This document shows, piece after piece, positions 24,701 to 35,800 of a DNA stretch of 64,000 nucleotides (the first letter of the stretch is position 1; each line of letters begins with the position of its first letter). Made by a program: the position numbers and the translations under genes. Location of the stretch: contig CM059621.1 of NCBI GenBank assembly GCA_030435675.1, positions 16,244,001-16,308,000 of the forward strand. Direction: 5' to 3'. A model generated the notes under the pieces. The model was not told where the DNA came from, made no database searches, and saw nothing but the letters and a program-made list of their open reading frames with translations. The stretch comes from Steinernema hermaphroditum (taxonomy: Eukaryota; Nematoda; Chromadorea; Rhabditida; Steinernematidae).

Positions 24701-24975
24701 CACCATTACAGCGTTTTATGAACAATAAACGCTCCTCTCGAACTGGTTCCCGCAGAACTAAATCCATCTTTTATCTTCTTTTACAGTTAGACGCCTGCGA
24801 CGGCATCCTCGTCCTCGGCTCATCCCTCTCCGTCATGTCGGGCTACCGCTTCATCTTCCAGGCTAGCCTTCGCAAAATACCCATCCTCATTGTCAACATC
24901 GGCCCTACGCGAGCTGACCACTTGGCCACCGTCAAACTCTCTGCCAAATGTTCGGAAATTGTCAAGATGATTTAG
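18705..24975 (+). CDS. SIRT4-type NAD+-dependent sirtuin
   Basis: Proposed CDS is join(18705..18837,20080..20404,20448..20670,24787..24975), 289 residues. The NAD-binding motif GAGLSTESGIPDYRS (split by intron 1) is at about residues 37-51, TQNVDGLH at 117-124 and the catalytic histidine in ELHG at about 136. Zinc cysteines are CQSC (about 144/147) and CPKC (about 196/199), and GSSLSVMSGYR plus the ending NIGPTRADHLA are typical of the SIRT4 branch (C. elegans sir-2.2 and sir-2.3). Family members are mitochondrial and act as NAD-dependent deacylases or ADP-ribosyltransferases. The N-terminus, rich in basic and hydrophobic residues, is compatible with mitochondrial import. All catalytic residues are present. 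The start is the first ATG of the frame. Intron 3 is 4.1 kb and repeat-rich, unlike the 43-nt intron 2. The gene ends 109 bp before the convergent collagen. Confidence 0.88.
20671..24786 (+). repeat. Sirtuin intron 3: repeat array with oriented ATTTTTG motifs
   Basis: A unit of about 200 bp containing 'gaactgctggataagag', 'ctatgcgttcttcttgaatt' and a motif-bearing 'ggttctacaatttttgcaaa' recurs at about 22,920-23,130, 23,205-23,365, 23,780-23,970 and 24,357-24,555. A second family with 'accattttgcagt' and 'cttatttttgaagg' recurs between 21,245 and 22,270. ATTTTTG is present 17 times on the plus strand (first 21,113, last 24,080) and once on the minus strand (23,649). No coding exon was found inside. 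Confidence 0.75.
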
Positions 24976-25012
24976 CGATTGTATAGTGCTTGTACACGTA
25001 GAAGAAGAAAAG

Positions 25013-25022
25013 TTTATTTATT
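25013..25022 (-). terminator. Poly(A) signals of the 25-26 kb collagen
   Basis: Two overlapping AATAAA hexamers on the minus strand about 62-70 nt after the collagen stop. Confidence 0.6.
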
Positions 25023-25083
25023 ACCCATTTTAGCAGTTGTTGCACAAAAGATAAATGGTAGGACAACCCGCAGAAGACAACTA

Positions 25084-26062
25084 TTAGTAGCCAGGCGCGG
25101 TACGTGGCGGTGGGCAGTGGTCGCATGCGCCGGGAGGTCCCGACTCTCCCTGAGGTCCTTGTTCGCCGGGCCCTCCAGGCTTGCCGGGGCTGCCGTCGTG
25201 TCCAGCGTCGCCAGGCGGTCCGGGTGGTCCGTCGCTTCCGGGCTTGCCAGGCTGGCCGTCGCCTCCGTCGCTGCCAGGCGCGCCAGGCGATCCAGGAGGC
25301 CCGGGTGGTCCTTCGGGACCTTCGATCTCATTGAGCGTTCCAGGAGCTCCCGGACCACCAGGTGCACCTGGATGACCGGGGGCGCCAGGGGGTCCAGCCG
25401 GGCCGGCTGGTCCAGGTGGGCCTCGTGAGCCTCCATCGGCGTCTTTGCCAGCGGGGCCGGGGTTTCCGGGAGGTCCTTTGGGTCCGGCGTTTCCAGGAGG
25501 TCCCGCAGCGGCATCGGCACATTCGAAGCACCAGTCCTGAATTATACTGATATATAGAAGTGTTCAATGGCCTTACAATATGAGGAGCAGGAGTAGCTGC
25601 AGGTCCGTCGGGTCCATTCTTTCCAGGGCTTCCAGGAGCGCCGTCTTCGCCAGGTGCCCCATCGGCTCCGGGAGCTCCAGGAGCGCCGGGTCCAGAAACC
25701 CCACACCCACAGCATCCTCCTCCATGTGACACCTTCTCCACAGGCCTCTCCACAGCGGCCACCGCACCATAGCCATGTGACTGACGAGGGTACCTTCTGC
25801 CGCCGCCGACCTGGCTGAGCACCTGGGTGCGGGTGACTTCGCGCCAGATGTTGCCGGATCGGGACTTGCAGAAGTCGACTTCGTTCTGCATCACCGACTG
25901 CATCTGCTGCATGTAGTTGTAGACCATGGGCACGGAGATGACGCAGACGAGGGTGGCGATGGTGGACATGGCGACGCCGACGAACGCGATCGTCCGGAGG
26001 CTCTGCACCTCCACCAGCTTCTTCTTGTCCCCGTCGGACATCCTCTCATAGGCGCTCGTCAT
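25084..26062 (-). CDS. Cuticle collagen, paralogue 1
   Basis: Proposed CDS is complement(join(25084..25536,25577..26062)), 312 residues, with a 40-nt phase-0 intron. The N-terminal cuticle-collagen domain with its single membrane anchor ([20 protein letters not shown]) is followed by [12 protein letters not shown] and a basic, furin-like processing region near RRYPR. Next come a GGCCGCG cysteine knot, a first Gly-X-Y block, the cysteine pair in DWCFECAD at the exon 2 start, a long interrupted Gly-X-Y domain and the conserved end [13 protein letters not shown]. It is a secreted structural component of the cuticle that assembles as a disulphide-linked trimer. A second in-frame ATG at codon 8 (MSDGDKKK) is nearer to where paralogues begin and may be the real start. 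Confidence 0.93.
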
Positions 26063-26117
26063 GAGAGGCGCGAACAGTACGCAGTACAGGCAACAACACC
26101 AAAATTACAGGGCGCCT

Positions 26118-26124
26118 CCTTATA
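26118..26124 (-). promoter_or_regulatory. TATA-like box of collagen paralogue 1
   Basis: TATAAGG on the minus strand about 56 bp upstream of the ATG. The other three collagens also have a TATA-like element 38-67 bp upstream of their ATG. Confidence 0.5.
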
Positions 26125-26593
26125 TGCGCGCCTTAACCGCACCGGATGGGAGGCACTTTCAGGGATGACAAACAGGTTCCCGCCGCGAGCGACATTGTTT
26201 TCTCGCGGCTTTTCCACCCTCTTCCACACATGTTCCCGCGGTTGGCTACATATTGCGCGCGTGCACCACAATCCCATCCTAAGGCGGGATAATCTGAGGC
26301 GCGCGCGCACAAGACCAAAGAAGGCGACAAAACTGGAACACTTGTCGCGCTGATTGCCCGCTAATCGCCGCGCAACTGACGTTCCTACACAAAATAATGA
26401 CGATCAATTGTAATTTATTGGGGGAGCGACGAAGAGGAACAACAATTAGCGCTTAATATCCGGGAGGCGTTTTGGGCTTGCGCGACGCGTGTTTTGTCTT
26501 CTAGACGGAGAAGAGAGGAGCTTTAGGGGGTGAGGGAAAGGGGGAGCATTGACATAGTTTTGTGCGGGTATTTACAGGGCACAGTGCTGAGAC

Positions 26594-26910
26594 GTGATGA
26601 GACGAAGAATAATGTAGTAGATGAAAGGAACGATGAAAGGCAAGTGTTTTATTGGAAGCACGAGAGCTTGAGGTGGTACCACTGCTTCGGACGCCGCAGT
26701 GGACGCCGGAAGGGATTAGTCCGTTAGATATGGAGATCTTCCCTCATGGGTGTCTTCACCATAGCCATCTTCACTGTTTGACAAGTGGACCACACGTGTT
26801 CGACATCCGTGATGATGTCCGTGATGAGATGAAAAACAATGAAGAAGATGAAAGGAACAATGAAAGGCGAGTGTTGTACAGGAAGCACGAGAGCTTGAGG
26901 TGGTACTTGA
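26594..26910 (+). repeat. Pair of direct repeats, about 86 bp each
   Basis: About 26,596-26,681 and 26,822-26,906 share 'gatgaaaggaacgatgaaag' with one change, then 'ggaagcacgagagcttgagg'. Offset is about 225 bp. Confidence 0.75.
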
Positions 26911-27056
26911 CGAATTGACGTCGTGAATCACGAGAATAATTTTTGCTGTCTTTCGTGAACAACATACAATGTCTTCATCAAGGTGTAAGATTAGTTTCAC
27001 ACAACATACTTATCACGTAAGAAGAAGGCCTGACGAAGACGTCACGCCACACCACG

Positions 27057-27200
27057 ATGGACTCTCTCAAGAGAGCTCTGGAGCGATCCTGGGCAGAAAT
27101 TAGTCTGGAAACCCCTGCATGCTTCGGAAGAATTTTCAAGAAGTGTTTTCAAGCCTGCATCGAGCTGGAGGTGATCACTTCGATTGATATGCGTATCTAA
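27057..27200 (+). mobile_element. Mariner-like transposase C-terminal fragment
   Basis: A 47-codon frame begins MDSLKRALERSWAEISLET and ends with a stop at 27,198-27,200. This matches the usual C-terminus of mariner-type transposases after the last catalytic aspartate. The same MDSLKRAL text recurs in the fragment at 42.3 kb. At 27,650-27,676 'gggaacttttgggacgaact' resembles the matching terminal inverted repeat. The 5' part of the element is gone. Confidence 0.65.
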
Positions 27201-28510
27201 TTTTAATTCTGGAATATATTAATTTTTGCAACTATGCAACAAACTATATATGCATCAAACCTGGTCGTTCTCTTCCTTTATGCAAATGTACCACTGTTCA
27301 GGTTCTCTCTCCAAGCATTTCATTTCATCTCCTCATCTACTTTATTCACTTTACTAACGTTTTTGTTTCCTTTCTGTTTTGAAATGCACCTTTTAATTTT
27401 TGCATCTCTTTTTGTTCATCATCCAAGATATCTCATAATAGACAATGAAGAACCGTAGTCACTGCTTCTCTTCCTTCGGGGAGGGGCACGACGTCGTAGT
27501 TGAAGGCAGCCATTCCACCAGTGTATACAAGCTTCGAAGCGATCATTTCGTATACTCCTTTACTGCTAAGATCGATCTCTCCTAGAGCATATATAAGATG
27601 TTACATTGCACTCTGAAAGTCAGGTTAAAAAATTCTATAAAAGACGAAATGTCCGGGAACTTTTGGGACGAACTACTATTAACTGTATATTTTTAGAATA
27701 GACGTTCGTTGCAAAGATGGCTGAACTTAATAATCCAATATTTTTGGATTCTTGACTGTGATCGCGATATCCGATTTGCATGAAATTCTTCGTTTAGTAC
27801 AAGTTCCTGAAAGAGGAATCAGGCGAAAAAAACAACGCCCACGATACGGACCCTTTGCAGAATTTTTGACAAACAGACGTTACAGTTTCTTTTTAATTCT
27901 GGAATACATTAATTTTTGCATCCATTCATCAAACTTGCTCGTTCTCTTGCATTCGCAATTGTTCCACTGTTTGTTTCTCTCTTCAGGCATTTCATTCATT
28001 TACTCATCTACTTTACTCACTTAGTTTTTATCTCCATTCTGTTTTGAATTTCACCTTTTAATTTTTGCGTGTGTACTAAATAAACAGTCAGTTATTTCCA
28101 CAGTCAATAACGCAGAACTAATTTTTGTGAGTGCGTTCATGTTATTCATTTCATTTACTCTTAAATCAATGGCTTTCACCATACAAGATATCTCATACTT
28201 AATACACAACGAGGACCGTACTCACTGCTTCACGACGTGAGAGTTGAAGGCAGTTATTTAATCAATCACTTCGTCAATCAATCAATCAATGGACTTCGAA
28301 GCGATCATTTGATAAGCTTCTTTATTGCAAAACTCGAAGTCTCTTAGCTCGATTTTAACTCTTCAAATGGTCCGTTTTCAACTTTGCCATCCAATAGATG
28401 TCATTTATTAACATTTTTGTGCTCGTGCTGTATCATCTATTTTATTCATTTACAATGTTCTGTTTTGAAATGCACCATTCCACTTCAATCACATTTTTGT
28501 GTCTCAGACA
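27195..28510 (+). repeat. Diverged direct repeats with retained ATTTTTG sites
   Basis: 27,195-27,420 and 27,885-28,080 align along their length: 'ttttaattctggaatatatt' against 'ttttaattctggaatacatt', 'ctcgttctcttgc'-type text, 'catttcattcatttactcatc'-type text and 'caccttttaatttttgc'. A weaker third copy lies at 28,380-28,510. The positions of ATTTTTG are the same in the first two copies although the intervening sequence has diverged. Confidence 0.7.
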
Positions 28511-29770
28511 TTGAGTATTTGAGACATTGAGGCGCAAGGTACGACTTCAGAGTCGAAGATAGCCGTCCCATTAGCGTACCACTCAGCACACGGTCGCGGG
28601 TTAGGATCCAGCCGGTATCACTATTTGAATCTGTTAAGACTCACTGCGGGCGAGCGATGTGGGCCCCGTACTCATTTTTACGCATTGCCTAACCTCCGGG
28701 CTTGGTTTAGGCTCATGCCTATTGAAATTGCGAACCCTGTAGTCTTAGCAGCTTCGAAAATTAAAGTAGTGATACCAGACGGCGCCGGACCTACGACCTT
28801 GTTCTGCTAAAGTCCTGGAGCCGATTCATAGCTAGCCCCTTGATCAGATCAGACCTAAGCAACATGATTACCCAAGGTACAAGGACACTTTTACGTTTTC
28901 TTTGCCAAAAAATAAGGCAATTAGAGCGATTTTTGGGCGGCTCTCTTTCTTTTATCTTCGGGTCTTATTTGGCAAATCCATCTTTCCAAAATCCACGTCA
29001 CCCTGTCTAAGCAACTAGAGGCTAAATGACAAAAAATGAAACATTCCGAGACGTTTTCAAAACCATCCCTAAAACAGCTCTCTATTCCGATCATTTCATA
29101 TACCACTTTGTTGTTTTTTACTCATCTACATCATGTTTTTGTCTCCTTTTGAAAATCACCTTTAACTTCAATGGCATTCACCGTGGGAAACACTTTCCCC
29201 AATTTCAAGCAAGTCCGTATTTTGTGTTGTCAGATTCATGTAATCTATGTAAACACCCTTTAAACATGTCTAGACAGCCAATTTTTGTATGCTTCTACGC
29301 CTTATGTTATGACGCCCCCATTACAATTCTGGACATCGCCCGACACGCCAACGGCCACCTCCCGAGGGAGAGCCTGTAAGCTCCACTTCAGTGTCATCCC
29401 TCATTTCAATGTTTTAGCTGAAATTCGGACGTCACGGACACTCAGGTCTACAATAGACAGTTCAGTTATCGATAAATTGTTATTGATGATTACTTTTCAA
29501 ATGTTTTTATGTTATTTCTGTACATTTAATTAGTGGTTAATAGGGCTTAATAATTCTATCAACTGTATTTTTGTGAGTTGAATCTCCTAGAAAAAAGCTT
29601 CATGAAAAGGGCCCTTTGTTGTCTTCTAAATTCTAAAGTCCATCGTAAAAACAAGAACGAAAACTTTAACTCTCTTCGACCGGAACTGAAACTACGCGTC
29701 TTATGACCGGTATGGTCAGAATCGGAATGTGTTCTATCCCCCTACGAAGCAAGAAATTCATCAGTTGCAC

Positions 29771-29776
29771 TTTATT
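29771..29776 (-). terminator. Poly(A) signal of collagen paralogue 2
   Basis: AATAAA on the minus strand about 30 nt after the stop codon. Confidence 0.6.
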
Positions 29777-29805
29777 GAGGAAGAAGAGCAACAAGCAATC
29801 CCTGT

Positions 29806-30761
29806 TTAATATCCGGGAGCAGTGCGAGGAGGAGGGCAGTGGTCGCAAGCTCCAGGAGCGCCCTGTTCTCCGTTGGGTCCCTGTTCGCCGTCGGCGCCGT
29901 TCTTGCCAGGGGCTCCGTTCCTTCCGGCATCTCCAGCGGGTCCCTGAGGTCCGGCGACTCCAGGCTTTCCGGGCTGGCCAGGCTGTCCATCGGGTCCCTT
30001 GGGTCCAGGGGCACCAGGAGCTCCAGCGGGTCCATCGGGGCCGGGAACGTCGTGAACTTTTCCGGGGGCGCCAGGGGCTCCGGCTTGTCCGGGGTGTCCA
30101 GCCTGTCCCTTGGGTCCGGGAGGTCCGGCAGGTCCCTTCTGTCCGGGCTGGCCGGACTGTCCTGGGGTTCCAGGAGCTCCGGGGTTTCCAGAAGGTCCCT
30201 TGGGTCCGGGGTTTCCGGCGGGTCCACGGGGGGCATCGGCGCAGATGAAGCACCAGTCCTAATGAAACGAGATAGAGTGGTGACGTAGAGTGATAGACTT
30301 ACAATCTGGGGAGCGGGAGTGGCGGCGGGTCCATCGGGTCCGTCCCGGCCGGGGGCACCAGGAGCTCCATCTTCTCCGTCCTTTCCGTCGGGTCCAGGGG
30401 CTCCAGGAGCGCCGGGTCCGGAAACTCCGCAACCACAGCATCCACCAGAGGGCGCGACAGAGGGGGCGGCGGCCTCGACGGCGGCGCTGCTCACATCGTA
30501 GCCGGACTGACGAGCGCGACGGGGGTTCACCTTGGAGAGGACTTGGGTGCGGGTGACTTCGCGCCAGATGTTGCCGGATCGGGACTTGCAGAAGTCGACT
30601 TCGTTCTGCATCACAGACTGCATCTGCTGCATGTAGTTGTAGACCATGGGCACGGAGATGACGCAGACGAGGGTGGCGATGGTGGCAACGGCGACGCCGA
30701 AGAAGGCGACGGTGCGAAGCGAGTCGCACTCCTGCTGGCGCTGCTTAACGTCGTTGTCCAT
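29806..30761 (-). CDS. Cuticle collagen, paralogue 2
   Basis: Proposed CDS is complement(join(29806..30258,30303..30761)), 303 residues, with a 44-nt phase-0 intron. The start [18 protein letters not shown] was chosen because the TATA-like box lies only 38 bp upstream, so the longer open frame is 5' flank. The order is membrane anchor ([20 protein letters not shown]), processing site near NPRRARQ, GGCCGCG, short Gly-X-Y block, DWCFICAD, interrupted Gly-X-Y domain, [13 protein letters not shown]. The last 90 or so residues are identical, as far as read, to the paralogue at 44.3 kb, and the introns differ at only about one position. That points to recent duplication or gene conversion. It is a secreted cuticle component. 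Confidence 0.93.
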
Positions 30762-30798
30762 GCTGAGAACTGACCTGTGTTGGCGCCTCGCACCACCG

Positions 30799-30805
30799 CT
30801 ATATA
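30799..30805 (-). promoter_or_regulatory. TATA-like box of collagen paralogue 2
   Basis: TATATAG on the minus strand, about 38 bp upstream of the chosen ATG. Confidence 0.55.
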
Positions 30806-31646
30806 AGGAACCTTGGGTGGGGTGGCGGCGGAAGGGTATTTTTTCGATTACCGCTCCGCCCACTTGGGTTCTCAGAGCGGCTCGTTTGCATCGGAGAAAG
30901 GTTTAACGGACGATGAGTGTTGATTAGACGCGGTGGAAACCGGTTGGCAACAGTGTCGCCGTCACCGAAAGAAGAGTTTCTCGACGAGCGAAGGTCGGCT
31001 GAGATTGCATGACCGATAGGCGCTGTTTACGTCAGATTCGCTAAGAAGAGCGCTTTTTGCGGTGTGCATGTGGAACAGAATGCTTGAAATTCGAGGGCAC
31101 CACAGAGGTCAGCACACTCACTCACACCAACAAACCACAATTTTCCCTTTTTTCCTCACATGGCAAAGTTCCAGTCGGAGTTCCCATTAATCACAAATTC
31201 TTTACACTCAAGACGGAGGCGAATGGTTTCGCCTGTTTGCCCGTTTATTGTGCGCGTTTGGCGCCGCAAATTGTTCCAATTGAGTATGGCGAAATGGCGG
31301 CAATACAGGAATTTATGCTAATTTGAGGGTGCGCCCGGTGTTCGCCTTCTTGTTTGGATGGTGGGAACCGAAAACAGACCGTTTTGATGTGGTAAAGAGG
31401 AGGTGCTGGTCCGTTAGGGGTCTGAGGGGTTTATGTTTTAAAAAATGAAAGCGAAACGGTGAATAATTTGCTAAAAACATTGGACTGAATGCAGTTCTCA
31501 TAAGTAACAAGCCATCGTGATGTACCGGAAAAAGCATTAGAATGGGGTTGATGACAGCAAATGGTTTAGCACTGTAAAAAATTTTTTTCCTACTGTATTT
31601 TTTAGGACTCCTGAGCTGTCTTCTCCCGCACAAACAAGCTCTTCGG

Positions 31647-31872
31647 ATCTCCCTGTAGTCTACAGGGTGCGAAAAGTGGATTACACTGATTACGAGTACA
31701 CTGTTTAGATGATTATGGACTCCGGTAATGAAAGTAGTTCCGAAGTGTTCTGAGTGACTAAGCGCATGTTTCATAGTCTGCTCAACGGCTTTGTGTGATA
31801 TTTTTTGACCCAAGTTTTTCTGCGCATTCATATGAGCATCCACTTTTCGCACCCTGTAGACTACAGGGAGAT
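31647..31872. mobile_element. MITE-like element with perfect 35-bp inverted repeats
   Basis: Arms 31,647-31,681 and 31,838-31,872 are exact reverse complements over 35 bp. Each arm contains the near-palindrome 'ccctgtagtctacaggg', which looks like the junction of two Tc1/mariner-type element ends ('ctacagggtgcg' and 'ctccctgta') at a TA. The 156-bp interior encodes nothing recognisable. Confidence 0.85.
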
Positions 31873-32168
31873 CCATAAATAGTGTCACGCATAAAAACAA
31901 CGCCAACTTTTCCCACGACTGACAAAACAACCCGTTTTTTATACCATTCGAAAGAGCATGGACTTGCTTCCGATGCAAATTGAGGAGCCTAGCGATGTCA
32001 GGATTCGGCATTCCTCGCTTGTGGTGTAAATAGCAGCGAAATACACATTTTCTAGATCAAAAAGACGCGAAAAACACGAATAAAATAATTGCGGAAAAGG
32101 GAAATGCAGAAAAGCGCTAAAAATTCAAGAGTTCCGAACGCGTGACACTATTTATGGATCTCCCTGTA
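31862..32168. mobile_element. Tc1/mariner-type MITE with transposase HTH remnant
   Basis: Inverted repeats 31,862-31,890 and 32,140-32,168 are perfect over 29 bp and start with TA. On the minus strand about 31,937-32,011 reads MPNPDIARLLNLHRKQVH, the helix-turn-helix type of Tc1/mariner transposase N-termini. The rest of the transposase is deleted, so this is an internally deleted, non-autonomous element. It shares 11 bp with the arm of the adjoining element, so one inserted at or into the end of the other. Confidence 0.82.
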
Positions 32169-35100
32169 TACAATGGAAGGCGGTAGATCCCTAGTACATA
32201 AGTAGAGTGTGTCACATAGAACAATTTTTGAAAACGATTGTGCTCATTTCAAACATCGTCATTTTATGCAGTTCCCAGCTACCTACTTTTCATTCATAAC
32301 TCTTTTCATTGACATTGAGTGGTTTTCTTACTTCTTCTTATCTTCTTACAGTCTTGCATCCCACCGTACAAGCTGTTGTATAGAATGTAACATATGGAGG
32401 TCGAACATAATCTGTTATTTGGCATTTTTGTTAACAAATTCAGTGTCCTTTTCGCGCTTTACAAACAGTGCGAGTGGCAAGATCGCCTCAAAAAATAGGT
32501 TGCATTTAATGGCGTTTGGTGTGTTTCTACTCTGTTTTTGTGGTTTTCAGTGAGCAAGTTATAGTTCGAGCTGTCCCGAAGGCATAGTGGCAGTGAACCT
32601 TTTCAAACTGTCTAAGTGGCTTATAGCAAACATTTTTGTCGCAGTTGACGGTTCTCATTTTGTGTGGTGTCTCTCCCATGTGAACAAAAGAACACACACA
32701 TAGAAAGAGATCAACGGACCTGTTGGTTCTTCGTTTATATAACTCTCCTCAGTAGAAAAGACTTAATTTTTGACGTGCTTCACTGCACACCTTTTACAAA
32801 AACAGCATTTAGTGAGCACATTTAAAAATTGCTGCATTAATTTTTTTTTCTCAAATTAATGATCAGGGTGATCAAGACACACAAAAGACAATTCAGATGA
32901 TTTGTCGACATTTTTTACGGCGTAAAATGAACAAACCGAACTGTATTTATTTTTGAGATCATAAGCCGTATTCTACCCGTGAAAAAAAAAACAATTTACG
33001 GTTGCTATATTCTTGTTTTGTACAACACGTACTTAATTATAACAGATAGATCTATCGTGTTCAGTGATGAGAGTTGAAATTCAAACGTTCTTCTTCGTCC
33101 CTTTTATGCGAAAGGTTAATCATTCTGTCTCTGTTTTATACGTTCACTTCCTTATTCATTTTTATTTATTACCACTCTACGCTTCCTTATTTTTATGTCT
33201 TTCGATGTTTCCAAACAATAGAACCTGTCCGCTCCAAGTGAACAAACGGGTTTATAATCTCATAAACTTTATACCCCTCAGGGATTCTTGATCTGACCCA
33301 ATTTGTTTGCACTTCCAAAGCACTTAACCGTCTGGAAGAATAAGTTTTTATGTTCTGTAGTTGTCTGTATTTGCAGGCATTCTTTCTCAGACTGTGTTAC
33401 ACTGTATTAGGCGCCAGGCGCATTGCAAATAATCGTCGCCGTTCCACTCGAGAGAACCGGAAGCATATACGTATACGTAATCGGACCACACATCGTTCAA
33501 GGTCGCCATTTCTAGTTTGATGTTTTTTGTTTTTGCTTTCGGAGAAATGGTGTGATCGAGTAGTTGTTAGTAGATAGTCTCCTCATTCGCATAAGTAACC
33601 TTGATGTGAGCAGATAGAAGCCTACATGTGTTTCGAGCCATGGGCAGGTCTGTCAACAACAACATATGGATCAGGACGGCGCTAGATTAGAGGCGAGATC
33701 ATCGAATTTTAAATATTTGGTTATCCATGCAGTACGATTTCCCATATTAATCCTGATGACCACACGCACGCTGGCAGAACGAGTCATCTTCACAGTCTTT
33801 TTGGATTAAGTCGGAGTTCAACTCGGAATCCAAACGGAGTAGGAGTTGGGTCTCGGAACGATTAACACTTGCAGTGATGGCGAGTAAACGGTGTCAACTA
33901 GGAAAATGGTCTACACAGTGTTCCCATGGCAAAATTTCAGCGTTTTCGTGATAGGACCAAGACCACTCAGCCCATTTGTCGACAGTTGAAACTGAACACA
34001 ACCCTGATGTGGATTTTTGCCGAAAGTTTTCGGTGTACAGCGAAGCGTATAAAGAAGCGAGAATGTTTGCTATACCAAGATACGTCCAATCATAATGAGG
34101 TCGAAAAAAATTTATATATTATGCAAAAATGAAGTGAGCGTAGCACACGTAACAAAGAAAAGAGTCACATTTTCGTGCAGAAGAGTAAATGATTTCGCGA
34201 CATTTTGCTCGAGGAACTTGGGTTTGAACGGGTTGAAACGCTCTACTTTACTTGGTTAATTCTTTCCCTTAAACTCTTTGGGGTATTTACAGTGAGACTA
34301 GCACTTTTTTTCCTAGCGGATATCGGTGACACAGCGTATTGAACGAGGTCACTGAGAGGATACTGTAGACAAAGGGGATCTGAGCTCTGCTCTAATTGAA
34401 ACGTTTCCAATTTTTGGTCTCGATTTGAACAGTTGATTGCCCCTGTAATTATAATTTTTGTATTTTGGTACATAGCTCATTAACAAGTATGATCAAGTAA
34501 ATCCGTCGATATATATAAATAAACAGAGCTTTTCTGGTAATTAAAAGTTATGCGCCTTAAATCAATCAGTCTTGTAATCCATACCATTGCTTCATATCTA
34601 TGCCAACCACCAAAAACTGGTGAACCCTAGATTTCACGCAAACTTGTCTGCATATCATTGAACCCGAAATGGTCCATTTTTGGTGCTTCATCGACAACAA
34701 GTGACTGAAGGTAGGCAACACGCAGTGCTACCGTATTCATAATACGGTGTGTATAGCCCTGTTTCCAAAACATATAGGGGCCAATGCTGCATGGAAAAAG
34801 AGGTGCATCGCACTTAATTCAAATATGGTATCGATGCGTCGGCGTTCAATGCGCCAAACGAACAAACTCTTGTGCGTTTTTAAGACTTAAGAACAGTGAT
34901 GCGAAGACGTTTTTCTTTTTCATAAATCCAAATAAAAATAGACGAGTCGCTCTGAAGTTTTCAGTTTCAATTCAATTCAGATAGCATCTGATCTGAGAAT
35001 TGTAAGCCATACTGGTGGCTTTTCTAAGCTCAATTAATACACTAGTCTTCGTGGTACATAAGACGTATCGTGGTAGGACCGGTACTTGCCCAATGCCCAT

Positions 35101-35591
35101 GACTGCAGTTACCGGCTGCCAAAACACGCATCTCGTCGGATAGTTCTGGGACCTGAGTTGTGGGCCATAGCCATGATCCCCAGACGAGGCCGCCAACAAG
35201 TCCGCCGACAAAGGGTAACATTTGAAAACGACATTTATTGGCATATCCACATAGAGACTAGCACTAACACGTTAAACACGTTGAAACACCTAACGCACTC
35301 TCTCTGAAACAATGATGAGCCGTTGCGATTATGTCAATTGACACATTTCTCATTGATTTGGTTCCACTCCTGTAAACCTCATTCTTTCTTATAAATGACG
35401 TTCCTAAAGTTTACACAAGGAAGTGTGGCACTTTGTGGCTTTGTTTTGTTAAATACTATTGCCATTTATCTTTCAGGCTCTAGCAAACAGTTTTGTTTCA
35501 GTTATTAGGAGTGCTTTACGGGTAAGAGATACATAATCAACTGAAGATCGCTGAAATTTTTGCGTTTATGATGTACCATCGATGTTTCACT

Positions 35592-35800
35592 CGTGTCGCG
35601 GTGGCGAGCGGTACGCCAGGGATGAAGCAAGACATTCTCTTTTTGTTTATTTTTGATATAGTGCTGTGCCCTCTGAACGTCCAGTCGATCTGATGGCAAA
35701 CTCTGCGGTCCGGCTTCCAGAGGGAATTGGGACACCCGGAAGCCGTAGTCCCACCACCGCTGGCAACAAGATGTCCGCTGCGTGAGATGTCATCTTGCAT
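35592..35800 (+). repeat. SINE-like repeat copy, rearranged
   Basis: Contains 'gtgtcgcggtggcgagcg', then a foreign stretch of about 80 bp with an ATTTTTG site, then 'gagggaattgggacacccgg' and 'ccgctgcgtgagatgtcat' as in the copy at 43.2 kb. Confidence 0.65.

Larger units (their letters stand above)
26063..29805. other. Intergenic region between two collagens
   Basis: Besides the collagen promoter region (to about 26,400) this holds a pair of direct repeats (26,594-26,910), a mariner transposase end (27,057-27,200), long diverged direct repeats (27,195-28,510) and thirteen plus-strand ATTTTTG motifs from 26,939 to 29,567 with none on the minus strand. Short frames present have no domain or splice support. 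Confidence 0.6.

Noticed and set aside
31313..32011. A 232-codon minus-strand frame as a protein gene
   Set aside because: It runs through two TIR elements and flanking DNA. Only the first codons (transposase helix-turn-helix) have meaning.
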